A stretch of 64,000 nt of DNA, taken from the NCBI RefSeq assembly GCF_011065895.1, contig NZ_JAALCR010000013.1:124001-188000 (forward strand), written 5' to 3'. Under the pieces are notes generated by a model. It ran no database searches and had not been told where the DNA came from. It saw only the letters and a program-made list of their open reading frames with translations. The first letter of the stretch is position 1; the number at the start of each line of letters is the position of its first letter. The DNA comes from Paludisphaera rhizosphaerae. Lineage in GTDB: Bacteria > Planctomycetota > Planctomycetia > Isosphaerales > Isosphaeraceae. Position numbers and translations under genes: made by a program. Shown piece by piece: positions 10,301 to 17,557 of this stretch.

Positions 10301-10493
10301 AACTTCGGGGCAGATAGGTGTCGAACTGGCCGGCGACCTGAGCGAGGAGCGGCAAGGGCTCAGGCCCGGCGTGGCGGGCGAGGTCTTCCAGGTCGCGAAG
10401 GCCACGGTCGAGGTCACGAACTCCCAGACCCTGGAGCCATTTCCGCGACCGCTCGGGGAATTCCAACTGTCGCACGAACCAATCGAGATTCAC
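7353..10493 (-). CDS. glnE: Bifunctional glutamine synthetase adenylyltransferase/deadenylyltransferase
   Basis: This 1046-residue protein has the full two-headed GlnE architecture. The N-terminal nucleotidyltransferase domain carries L-G-x-L-G-G-x-E-L-N-Y-S-S-D-I-D (Asp241 and Asp243), and the C-terminal one carries L-G-K-L-G-G-R-A-L-N-Y-H-S-D-L-D around residue 760, each followed by a GlnD PII-uridylyltransferase-like helical domain. The enzyme attaches and removes AMP on glutamine synthetase in response to nitrogen status. The start is GTG. It lies 28 bases after the SMI1-like gene and is probably co-transcribed with miaB. No glnA or glnB is visible in the window. Confidence 0.95.
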   Translation of the reverse strand: MNLDWFVRQLEFPERSRKWLQGLGVRDLDRGLRDLEDLARHAGPEPLPLLAQVAGQFDTYLPRSSDPGMALTNFERYVAALPDPQAGLARLASRPRTTETLLQVFSTSQHLSDLLIRRPELIDWLQAGADRRDRATLIADLWTSLTDEAAGEDPRLILRRFRLRETLRIGYNDVVRGFPLEVTTTDLSHLADACVEAATRLARASVERRYGTPTRGDGRPAQFAVLGLGKLGGVELNYSSDIDLIFLYDQDGVTTGARSVTNAEFFARMSSEIVQLLSDHTTLGIAYRVDMRLRPEGDQGVLARSLDATMNYYVSRGRTWERQALIKCRTVAGDAELGRSFIAAVTPFVYRRYLSASEISEIKSLKRRIEQRTVSAGRAEFEVKTGHGGIRDVEFVVQFLQLLHGGEYPIVRSTNTLEAIDRLEQVGSLTAEERSVMDDTYRFLRQVEHRLQMLFDRQTHEMPRQMEELRTLAIRMGYVPYGPTENRVGPAERFLADYRSKTELNRRILNHILHEAFLDESDGGEADPIVDLVLDPHPTEEHISEALSRYPFRDRVAAYSNLMALAREDIPFLSQARCRHFLASIAPRLLQAVGKTADPDLTLANLERVSASLGAKAILWELFNFNPPSLRLYVELCATSQLVSRILTNNPGMIDDLMDSLVVDRPLPGAAIKAELAELTRGSVEDIAPILWSFRNKEWVRIGTRDVLAREPIREVARELADVAEAIIGQVARNQWAQRSVRYGRPTRAADGRRDRWAILALGKLGGRALNYHSDLDLVFLHESDGATTGGPESTTNQQFVADVAQRMLKALGGAGSGVLYQVDTRLRPHGAAGPLVNTLESFKDYFATSAQSWEKLALTRGRVVFATGGFGRYVDDAIRAILARPIDAAAVGREVADMRRRLEDSRGRKDLKRGVGGLADVEFVVQYLMLIHAAEHPEVLRPNTWEALDALAAVGALTPTLHDELRDIYNFLFSVDARLRLIHDRAGAELPEDPEDLTRLARRLKYDEPDPTDAVSTFLLDSARYTTRARAIFQQIIPSRDDDAS

Positions 10494-10521
10494 GACGACG
10501 CCCCCGGGTTGCGACGGTCCC

Positions 10522-11247
10522 TCAGGAGGACGTCAGGTTGGGCGGGACGTGCTGCAGGTGCCGGATGATCGCCTCGACGTCGTCCTGGGTCAAGCCGGTC
10601 CGGGCGGCGATCTCGCGTTCATCGACGCCCGCGCCGACGAGCGGGCCGACCTCGGCGGCGAAAGGGCGGAGCGGGGGAGGGAGGTCGGGCTGAGGGGTGT
10701 ACTTGCGATGGGCCTCCCAGGGGGGGCCGTAATCGGCGAAGCCGGGATCGAGCCAGTATTCCCGACCCCCGTGGGCCAGCACTTCCAGGAACCATTCCTC
10801 GAAGCTCGTCGCGATGATCCTGGGCTTGGTCCCGGCTTCCTCGTCGCCGGACACGAAGATGGGACAGCCCCCGCCGGGCCATCGGTAGGCCAGGTCGATG
10901 CAGACGGTCTCGACGTTCGGGTTGCCCAGCTCGAACCAGCTTTCGGGCTGGATGTGCAGGTCGTCCATTCGGCCGAAGAGGATCATCGGGCCGATGGCCG
11001 AGATCGGATGGATCAGCGGCCCCTCTCGGTGAAGGCCGTCGGACAGGAGCAGCCAGGATCGAAGGCCCGACGGCAGTTGGAAACCGTGCCGGTTCTCCCA
11101 TCCCGCGACGGCCTCCGGAGAGGCCCCGGGATGAACGGAATCGGGGCCGAAGCCTGCGGCGAGCACAGCGGGGTCAGGCCGATGCGCTGAGGGAACGCCC
11201 CCCCAGGACAGCCAGCGGTCGACTAGCTCGACGAGGCGGTTCGGCAT
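10522..11247 (-). CDS. SMI1/KNR4-like family protein
   Basis: The 241-residue product shows the SMI1/KNR4 (SUKH) pattern: a G-A-S-P-E-A-V-A-G-W-E segment, L-P-S-G-L-R-S-W-L-L-L-S-D-G at about residues 55-68, and later the acidic G-G-G-C-P-I-F-V-S-G-D-E-E strand pair. The C-terminal 40 residues look like a small helix-turn-helix-like tail (E-I-A-A-R-T-G-L-T-Q-D-D-V). An upstream ATG at 11262 overlaps the miaB stop as ATGA; the ATG at 11247 is preceded by AAAGGGG and is preferred. The family includes immunity proteins to polymorphic toxins as well as housekeeping members; with no toxin gene nearby the latter is more likely. Confidence 0.7.
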   Translation of the reverse strand: MPNRLVELVDRWLSWGGVPSAHRPDPAVLAAGFGPDSVHPGASPEAVAGWENRHGFQLPSGLRSWLLLSDGLHREGPLIHPISAIGPMILFGRMDDLHIQPESWFELGNPNVETVCIDLAYRWPGGGCPIFVSGDEEAGTKPRIIATSFEEWFLEVLAHGGREYWLDPGFADYGPPWEAHRKYTPQPDLPPPLRPFAAEVGPLVGAGVDEREIAARTGLTQDDVEAIIRHLQHVPPNLTSS

Positions 11248-11258
11248 CCCCGCCCCTT

Positions 11259-12692
11259 TCATGCCGTGGTCGTCGCCGATGCGTCGGCGACTCGTCCGAA
11301 GAGCGTCACGGCGCTCGCGTTCTCGATCGTCACGCGGACCATTCGGCCGGTGAGATCCTCTGATCCGGGGAAGACCACGATCCGGTCGCAGGCCGTGCGC
11401 CCGGTCATCTGATCCGGGCCGTCCCAACCTTCCTTGCGGGTCGTCGAACGGCTCGGCCCTTCGACGAGAACCGTCGCATCCTGACCGATGAAGGTTCGGT
11501 TGTCTTCCAGGCTGATCGCCGTCTGGAGGTCCAGCAGAATGTGGTTCCGCCGCTTCTTCACTTCCTCGGGAACGTCGTCAGCGAAGAGCCCGTCGGCCTT
11601 GGTGCCGGTTCGGGGGCTGTACTTGAAGATGAAGCTGTTCTTGAACCGCGAGCGTTCGAGCAGGCCCACGGTTTTCTCAAACGACTCGTCGGTCTCGCCG
11701 CAGAAGCCGACGATGAAGTCGCTGGAGACCGACGCGCCGGGGATCGTGGCCCGAAGTCGAGCGAGCATGTCCTCGTAGAAGGCCGCGGTATACATCCTCT
11801 TCATTCGCTTGAGGATCATGTCGCAGCCGCTCTGGGCGGGGACGTGGATGTATCGCGAGACCTTGGGGAGGTCGCGGACGGCCTGCAGGAGGTCGTCGGT
11901 CATGTCGTTGGGGAAGTTCGTGATGAACTTGATCCGCTCGACGCCCTCGATGTCGTGCAGTCGGGCGAGCAGGTCGGACAGCCGGGTGGTGCGGCCGTCG
12001 CCTTCCTTGTGCTTGTAGCTGTTGACCGTCTGGCCGATGAGGGTGATCTCCTTCACCCCCTGCATGGCGAGCAGGCGAGCCTCGGCGACGATCGCCGACG
12101 GGGGCCGGCTCTGCTCGGGGCCTCGGACGGACGGGACGATGCAGTAGGTGCAGAACTTGTCGCAGCCCATCATGACCCGCAGGTACGCCTGGAACGGGCT
12201 GGGACGGACGGCGGGCTCGCGATCGGCGTCGTAGCTGTCGAAGCTGGACGTCACGTGCTCGCGGCTGCCGGCGGTTCTCGCCAGGCTGACGGCGAGTTGA
12301 GGCGCGGCGTCGGCCTTGGCCTTGGCCAGCAGTTCGGGGACCCGACCGAGTTGTCCGGGCCCGACGACCACATCGACGTGGGGGGCTCGGCGGAGGATCT
12401 GGGTCTGGTCCTTCTGCGCCATGCAGCCGAGAACGCCGACGGCCAGCTCGGGCTTCTTCCGCTTGAGATGCTTGATTCGCCCCAGCGCGCTGTAGATCTT
12501 GTCCTCAGCGTGCTGGCGGACGGAGCAGGTGTTGTACAGGATGGCGTCGGCCTGCTCGATGTCGTCGGTCAGCTCATAGCCGTCGTCGCGGAGGCGGGCG
12601 ACGACCAACTCGCTGTCGAGCACGTTCATCTGGCAGCCGACGGTCTCAATGTACAGTTTCTTGGTCGGTGGCGAGGTCGGCTGGTCGGCCAT
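11259..12692 (-). CDS. miaB: tRNA-2-methylthio-N6-dimethylallyladenosine synthase
   Basis: The 477-residue protein has the three-domain MTTase layout: an N-terminal UPF0004 domain with cysteines at about residues 20, 56 and 90 for the auxiliary cluster, the radical-SAM motif C-D-K-F-C-T-Y-C (Cys177, Cys181, Cys184) followed by I-V-P-S-V-R-G-P-E-Q-S-R, and a C-terminal TRAM domain that recognises tRNA. It methylthiolates i6A37 of tRNAs. The E-S/R pattern and the I-V-P-x-x-R-G run favour MiaB over RimO or MtaB. Its stop overlaps an upstream ATG of the SMI1-like gene. Confidence 0.95.
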   Translation of the reverse strand: MADQPTSPPTKKLYIETVGCQMNVLDSELVVARLRDDGYELTDDIEQADAILYNTCSVRQHAEDKIYSALGRIKHLKRKKPELAVGVLGCMAQKDQTQILRRAPHVDVVVGPGQLGRVPELLAKAKADAAPQLAVSLARTAGSREHVTSSFDSYDADREPAVRPSPFQAYLRVMMGCDKFCTYCIVPSVRGPEQSRPPSAIVAEARLLAMQGVKEITLIGQTVNSYKHKEGDGRTTRLSDLLARLHDIEGVERIKFITNFPNDMTDDLLQAVRDLPKVSRYIHVPAQSGCDMILKRMKRMYTAAFYEDMLARLRATIPGASVSSDFIVGFCGETDESFEKTVGLLERSRFKNSFIFKYSPRTGTKADGLFADDVPEEVKKRRNHILLDLQTAISLEDNRTFIGQDATVLVEGPSRSTTRKEGWDGPDQMTGRTACDRIVVFPGSEDLTGRMVRVTIENASAVTLFGRVADASATTTA

Positions 12693-12965
12693 CGCTCGGG
12701 AACTCCCAGGCGGAGGGTCGGCGCGGAGGCGGCGAGCATGTTCAAGGGGTTGGGACGCCGTCCCCCTTGGTTGGGGAAGCGCCTACATCCGATCAATCTT
12801 AACAGGCCGTCGAAAATATGGGAACGGCTCTCAACGAACCGCTCGGCCGATCGTGGGAATCGGCCCAGGGAGACCTCGGCGCGGCTGGCGGAAGGTTGGA
12901 AGGGCGGATATAAACCCTTTGTCAAGAGTTCACGATTCCTCATCGGGAAGTCGCACGGATCGCTC

Positions 12966-14516
12966 ATGAGAATCCTGGCCGTCCATCCTAGCTCGCTGAT
13001 GTACACGAAGGTCTTCCTCAGGCTGGAGCCCCTGGGGGTTGAGACGATCGCGGGCGAGTTGAGGAGGGCTGGGCACGACGTGCGCCTGATCGATCTTCAG
13101 GTCGAGGACCACGCCGCCTATTTCAGCGAGGTCGACGCCTGGCGCCCCGACGTCGTCGCCTTCTCTCTGAACTACCTGGCTAACGTCCCCGAGGTCGTCG
13201 ATCTGGCCAAGGCGACTCGCGAACGCTTGCCGGACGCGTTCATCTTCGTCGGCGGCCACAGCGCCTCGTTCGTGGCGGAAGACGTCCTGACCCACGCCGA
13301 GGGAGCGATCGACTGCGTGCTGAAGGGGGAGGGGGAGGCGTCGGTCGCCCGGCTCATCGAGGCGGCGGCGGACCGCGACCCGACGGCGCTCCTTGACGTC
13401 CCCGGCGTCGTCACGCCGGTGGGTGCGGGCCCAGCTCCTTCCTTCGTCAAGAACCTCGACGACCACCTGCCCGCCCGCGACCTGCTCCGCAAGCGACGGA
13501 ACTACTTCATCGGCGTCCTCGACCCCTGCGCCTCGATCGAGTTCAGTCGAGGATGCCCCTGGGACTGCTCGTTCTGCTCGGCCTGGACGTTCTACGGGCG
13601 GAGCTACCGGGTGAAATCGGCCGAGGCGTCGGCCGACGAGTTGGCGTCGATCCGCGAGCCGGGCGTCTTCATCGTCGACGACGTCGCCTTCATCCAGGCC
13701 GAGCAGGGCATGGCGATCGGCGAGGCGATCGCACGTCGGGGGATTCAGAAGCAGTATTACCTGGAAACCCGAGGCGACGTCCTGCTGCGTAACAAGGACG
13801 TCTTCCGCTTCTGGAAGACGCTCGGGCTTCAGTACATGTTCCTCGGCGTCGAGGCGATCGACGAGGAGGGCCTGAAACGGTTCCGCAAGCGGGTGACGCT
13901 CTCCAAGAACTTCGAGGCTTTGGAGTTCGCGCGGTCGCTGGGGATCATGGTGGCGATCAACATCATCGCCGACCCGTCCTGGGATCGCGACCGCTTCGAG
14001 GTCATCCGTCAGTGGTGCCTGGAGATCCCGGAGATCGTCAACATCAGCGTGAACACCCCCTATCCGGGGACCGAAAGCTGGGTGACGGAGTCGCGGAAGC
14101 TCACGACCCGCGACTACCGGCTGTTCGACATCCAGCACGCCGTCCTTCCGACGACTCTCCCCCTCAACGAGTTCTATGCGGAGCTGGTCAAGACGCAGCA
14201 GGTGCTCAACCGGAAGCACCTGGGATGGAAGGCCCTCTGGGCGCTCGGCGGGATCCTGGCGAGCAACCTCAGGCGCGGGCAGACGAACACGCTGAAGATG
14301 CTCTGGCGGTTCAACAGCGTGTTCAATCCGAAGCTCCAGTTGGCCGACCATGCAGCTTCCGCCCGTTATTTGATGGCCCCGCCGGTTCATCGCCAGGTCG
14401 TCGACCCTCACTCGCTCTACATCCACCCTTCACCGGGCCGGCGCGGGAGGGCGATCGACGGGGCGACCGAAGCCTTCGTCGAGCGTACTCGGATGGGGGG
14501 CGGGTCGTCCGACTGA
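12966..14516 (+). CDS. hpnR: Hopanoid C-3 methylase, B12-binding radical SAM
   Basis: The ATG at 12966 gives a 516-residue protein opening M-R-I-L-A-V-H-P-S-S-L-M-Y-T-K, as in HpnR. Residues 1-140 form a cobalamin-binding Rossmann domain, followed by the radical-SAM motif C-P-W-D-C-S-F-C (Cys197, Cys201, Cys204) and the family stretches G-L-Q-Y-M-F-L-G-V-E-A-I-D-E-E-G-L and V-N-I-S-V-N-T-P-Y-P-G-T-E. HpnR methylates the A ring of hopanoids at C-3, giving 3-methylhopanoids. No other hopanoid gene (shc, hpnH and so on) is in the window. The open frame continues far upstream of 12966, but that part is antisense to miaB and is not coding. Confidence 0.85.
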   Translation: MRILAVHPSSLMYTKVFLRLEPLGVETIAGELRRAGHDVRLIDLQVEDHAAYFSEVDAWRPDVVAFSLNYLANVPEVVDLAKATRERLPDAFIFVGGHSASFVAEDVLTHAEGAIDCVLKGEGEASVARLIEAAADRDPTALLDVPGVVTPVGAGPAPSFVKNLDDHLPARDLLRKRRNYFIGVLDPCASIEFSRGCPWDCSFCSAWTFYGRSYRVKSAEASADELASIREPGVFIVDDVAFIQAEQGMAIGEAIARRGIQKQYYLETRGDVLLRNKDVFRFWKTLGLQYMFLGVEAIDEEGLKRFRKRVTLSKNFEALEFARSLGIMVAINIIADPSWDRDRFEVIRQWCLEIPEIVNISVNTPYPGTESWVTESRKLTTRDYRLFDIQHAVLPTTLPLNEFYAELVKTQQVLNRKHLGWKALWALGGILASNLRRGQTNTLKMLWRFNSVFNPKLQLADHAASARYLMAPPVHRQVVDPHSLYIHPSPGRRGRAIDGATEAFVERTRMGGGSSD

Positions 14517-14529
14517 TCGAGTGCCGTCC

Positions 14530-15195
14530 TCAGCGCGGGTTGCGACGGGCTCGGAGGCGACCGCCTCGGTCCGCCTGCCAGGCGTGTCCCGTGTGGACGT
14601 CCAGCGCCGTCAGCCAGCCGCCGCCGTGGCAGTAGGTGTCGATGCAGACGATGTGGCCCAGGTTGAGGATCTTCCCGTTCTTCTGCGAGGTGTGGCCGGC
14701 GACGACCGTCTTGCCCGAATAGTGCGGCCGCGGCACACCGTTACGCAGGGAATACCAGCGCAGGAGGGATTCGGGCTGGCGGTCCATCGGCCGAGCCGGG
14801 TCGTAGGCGGCGTGGACGAAGATGTGGGAGTCGGTCTCGAAGTAGGAGACGCAGGCGTCGAGGAACGCGAGGTTCTCGGGCCGGAGTTTGCGGAGTTCTC
14901 GACCCCAGTCGCGAGCCGGCCGTCGGCCGTCGGGAGCCGTCGCCGCGGCGGCGGGGAGACCGGTTCGCGCCTGGAGCAGCATCTCGTCGTGGTTCCCCAG
15001 GATCGACACGAGCCGGCAGCGTCTCTTGAGGTCGGCCAGCGAATCGAGCACCCCGCGCGAGTTCGGGCCGCGATTCACATAATCGCCCAGGGTGACGATC
15101 AGATCGTCCCGGGTCGGACGGATCTCGTCGATCAAGGCGTTCAGGGCTTTCGAGCAGCCGTGGACGTCACCGACGGCGATCGTTCGTGCGGGCAT
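14530..15195 (-). CDS. PPP-family metallophosphatase (serine/threonine phosphatase-like)
   Basis: The 221-residue protein has the three metal-site motifs of the PPP phosphoesterases: G-D-V-H-G (residues 9-13), G-D-Y-V-N-R-G (37-43) and G-N-H-D-E (67-71), plus later H-A-A-Y-D and G-H-T-S-Q. Its size matches bacterial PrpA/PrpB-like protein phosphatases and the related symmetrical Ap4A hydrolases; the exact substrate cannot be settled from sequence. It follows fmt by 23 bases and converges on hpnR with a 13-base gap. Confidence 0.85.
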   Translation of the reverse strand: MPARTIAVGDVHGCSKALNALIDEIRPTRDDLIVTLGDYVNRGPNSRGVLDSLADLKRRCRLVSILGNHDEMLLQARTGLPAAAATAPDGRRPARDWGRELRKLRPENLAFLDACVSYFETDSHIFVHAAYDPARPMDRQPESLLRWYSLRNGVPRPHYSGKTVVAGHTSQKNGKILNLGHIVCIDTYCHGGGWLTALDVHTGHAWQADRGGRLRARRNPR

Positions 15196-15218
15196 TTGGC
15201 GTGAGTGGCTCCCTCGGA

Positions 15219-16181
15219 TCAGTCGCCCATCTTGTCGCCGGGTTGGACGGCGTGGCCTCGGAGGAATTCTACGGCGGGCATGGGTTTCTTGCCCGGGGTC
15301 TGCACGATCAGGAGCCGAACGGCCCCTTCACCGGCCGCCACGTCGATCCCGTCCTTCGTCGCGGCCAGCACGGCGCCGGGCTCTCCCTGACCCTCGACGA
15401 CGGCCGTTTTGTGGACGATCAAGCGGATCGGCCCCTTCGGCGTCCAGGGGAGGGCCGTCCAGGTCGTGGAGGCCGACGGCCAGGGCTGCATCGCCCGGAC
15501 CAGGTCGTGGATTCGTCGGGCGGGGGCCTTCCAGTCGATGACGCCGTCCTCCTTGCGGAGCTTCGGCGCCTTCGTGACCAGCGACGGATCTTGCGGCAGC
15601 GTCTCGGCTCGGCCCTGGGCGACGGCCTCGATCGTCTTGACGAGGAGTGGTGCGCCGAGGTTCGCCAGGCGTTCTTCCAACTCGCCAGCCGTCTCGTCGG
15701 GGTCGATCGTCGTTCGTGCGAAGGCGATCATACCGCCGGCGTCCACGCGAGGAGTCATCCGGATCACCGTCACCCCGGTCTCGGAATCGCCGGCCTGGAT
15801 CGCCCGAGCGACCGGCGCTGCGCCTCGATAGGCTGGCAGAATCGAACCGTGCAGGTTGAGGGCTCCGATCCTGGGGACGCCCAGAAGCTCGGCGGAGAGG
15901 ATCTGACCATACGCCGCCGTGATGAGAAAGTCGGGCTCGAGGGAACGGATATGCTCGACGGCCTCGGCCTCGTTCACCTTTTCGGGCTGGTAGACCGGAA
16001 CTCCTCGTTTTTGGGCCTCCACCTTGATGGCGCTTGGGATCAACTCCTGGCGGCGGCCCTGGGGACGGTCGGGTTGAGTGACCAGAGCGAGGACGGGGAA
16101 GCCCGCGTCAAGAAGCGCGATGAAGCTGGGGAGGGCGAAGTCCCCCGTTCCCAGCATGATGATCTTCCCCGACTCGGTCAT
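15219..16181 (-). CDS. fmt: Methionyl-tRNA formyltransferase
   Basis: The 320-residue product, the usual length for the family, contains the formyltransferase signature L-N-L-H-G-S-I-L-P-A-Y-R-G-A-A-P with catalytic Asn109 and His111, and the third catalytic residue as Asp147 in V-D-A-G-G-M. It transfers the formyl group of 10-formyl-THF to initiator Met-tRNA. The C-terminal domain binds tRNA. It follows def by 53 bases, the common def-fmt pairing. fhs, which makes 10-formyl-THF, is found at 39.5 kb in the same window. Confidence 0.95.
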   Translation of the reverse strand: MTESGKIIMLGTGDFALPSFIALLDAGFPVLALVTQPDRPQGRRQELIPSAIKVEAQKRGVPVYQPEKVNEAEAVEHIRSLEPDFLITAAYGQILSAELLGVPRIGALNLHGSILPAYRGAAPVARAIQAGDSETGVTVIRMTPRVDAGGMIAFARTTIDPDETAGELEERLANLGAPLLVKTIEAVAQGRAETLPQDPSLVTKAPKLRKEDGVIDWKAPARRIHDLVRAMQPWPSASTTWTALPWTPKGPIRLIVHKTAVVEGQGEPGAVLAATKDGIDVAAGEGAVRLLIVQTPGKKPMPAVEFLRGHAVQPGDKMGD

Positions 16182-16234
16182 GTCGATCCTCCCGCCCTAT
16201 CGATCAATCCGGTGTGCTCGTGGTCGCGAATCGG

Positions 16235-16867
16235 TCAGACGTCCGCCGGCGCGGGCGTTGGAGCGGGAGCCGGTCCATCGACGGCGGCGAGCGTTGGGGC
16301 CGCCATCGTCTTGAGCCCCTCAATGATCTTCTCGTCCGAAGCGTAGATCCCCTCGGCCTGGGCCTTCTTGTACTCGGCCTCGAACTCGCGAATCTTCCCC
16401 TTGATCCCGTGACGCGTCAGCGGACCGAGATAGTCGATGAACAGCTTGCCGTCGAGATGATCGGTCTCATGCTGGATCGCTCGGCCGAGGAGATCGTCGG
16501 CCTCAAGATCGATGTCGCGACCATCGAGCCCGAACGCCTGGATGCGAATCCTTTTAGGGCGACGGACCTTGGAGTAGACGCTGGGGATGCTGAGGCAGCC
16601 TTCCTCCTCATCCGACCATGAGTGCCGTTTGACGATCTCGGGATTGATGAAGACCAGTTCCTCGTCCTTCTGCTCCGGGTCGGCGGTAATGTTCAGGACG
16701 AAGAATCGGAAGGGGAGGCCTACCTGGTTGGCCGCCAGCCCGATTCCCCGAGCTTCGTACATGAGAGTGAACATCTCCCGGACGGCGGCCCGCAACTCGT
16801 CGTCGATTCGCTCCACGGGTCGCGAAGCGTAGCGGAGAACCGGGTGGGGATACTTCACGATGTGCAT
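16235..16867 (-). CDS. def: Peptide deformylase
   Basis: All three PDF motifs are present: G-I-G-L-A-A-N-Q-V-G (residues 41-50), E-G-C-L-S (Cys91 as metal ligand) and Q-H-E-T-D-H-L-D-G (His133 and His137 as ligands, Glu134 as catalytic base). The enzyme removes the formyl group from nascent proteins. The tail beyond about residue 165, rich in Ala and Pro, is longer than in type 1 enzymes and likely disordered. First gene of the def-fmt-phosphatase set. Confidence 0.96.
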   Translation of the reverse strand: MHIVKYPHPVLRYASRPVERIDDELRAAVREMFTLMYEARGIGLAANQVGLPFRFFVLNITADPEQKDEELVFINPEIVKRHSWSDEEEGCLSIPSVYSKVRRPKRIRIQAFGLDGRDIDLEADDLLGRAIQHETDHLDGKLFIDYLGPLTRHGIKGKIREFEAEYKKAQAEGIYASDEKIIEGLKTMAAPTLAAVDGPAPAPTPAPADV

Positions 16868-17557
16868 TCGAAACGAACTCCGACGCGGGCGTTTGAACCA
16901 GATCCTGCGATCATCTTCAAGTATACGAAAATCCGTCTCCCTCGGTCGCCGTCGATCCCGAATTCGACGGGTGCGAACAGGGCAGGGTTTCCGCCACCAT
17001 GGCCCATGGGCGTCGAACCAGGTCGATCAGATCCGACTCGTGTCGTGTTCTCCTTCAACGGAGACCTGATCGGCAGAACCGCTTCACTCAAGGGCGGCTT
17101 CGATTTCGGCTTCGTTCGCGTCCGAGTTCGACGACGCCGCTGATCGCAAGCCCATGATGCCAAATCCGTTGCAGCGCGAGCGCTTATGGGTTCGTTCGCG
17201 CCTCTCATGAGACGACGCACGGCTTGATCGTGGCTGCCTCGGCCAGAGCGACTGATCGCTCCCGTCCCATCGCTCAGCCAGGCCGATTGGCTTTGACTTC
17301 GGGTTCGTTCGCGCCTGTCCTGCGCCCTGAGTTTGCATGGAAACCCTGGCCGTGAAATCCTTTGCGCCGGTCACAGCCGTGGCTTCGTTCGGGGACGGAT
17401 GAGCCGCCTGGCTGGCTTCCCCGCGATCCAACCGAGCTGTCAAAGACCCCTCGCGTAGCAACTCTTGCGATCTAGAGTTTACACACGCTTGCCTATGCAG
17501 ATTCGCCGGCCTCATGGATTCGGACCGAGGATCGGTCCGGTTCTTCCACCGGGGCGC
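16868..17557. repeat. Gene-free stretch with a degenerate GGGTTCGTTCGCG repeat
   Basis: No supported gene lies in these 690 bases. A short motif recurs on the plus strand: GGCTTCGTTCGCGTCC at 17108-17123, GGGTTCGTTCGCGCCT at 17188-17203 and again, identical, at 17301-17316, with a partial copy GGCTTCGTTCGGGGA at 17381-17395. Copies one and three are extended by a similar flank (TCGATTTC or TTTGACTTC just upstream). Related but weaker copies occur after uvrC at 61754. In the minus-strand frames the repeats translate as fragments such as E-R-T-H-K or R-T-N-P-K, which produces false short ORFs. Confidence 0.6.

Noticed and set aside
8868-10568. 566-codon plus-strand frame opposite glnE
   Set aside because: Frame shadow of glnE; Val/Gly/Asp/Leu bias, no motif, no ribosome site.
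11541-12965. Long plus-strand frame preceding hpnR
   Set aside because: It is antisense to miaB; the real gene starts at 12966, where homology to HpnR begins.
16855-17220. Minus-strand 121-codon frame upstream of def
   Set aside because: Overlaps the same repeat family and runs into the def start; no product recognised.
17084-17515. Minus-strand 143-codon frame in the repeat region
   Set aside because: Made of repeat-derived fragments (R-T-N-P-K, E-R-T-H-K) without a domain or ribosome site; treated as repeat, not gene.
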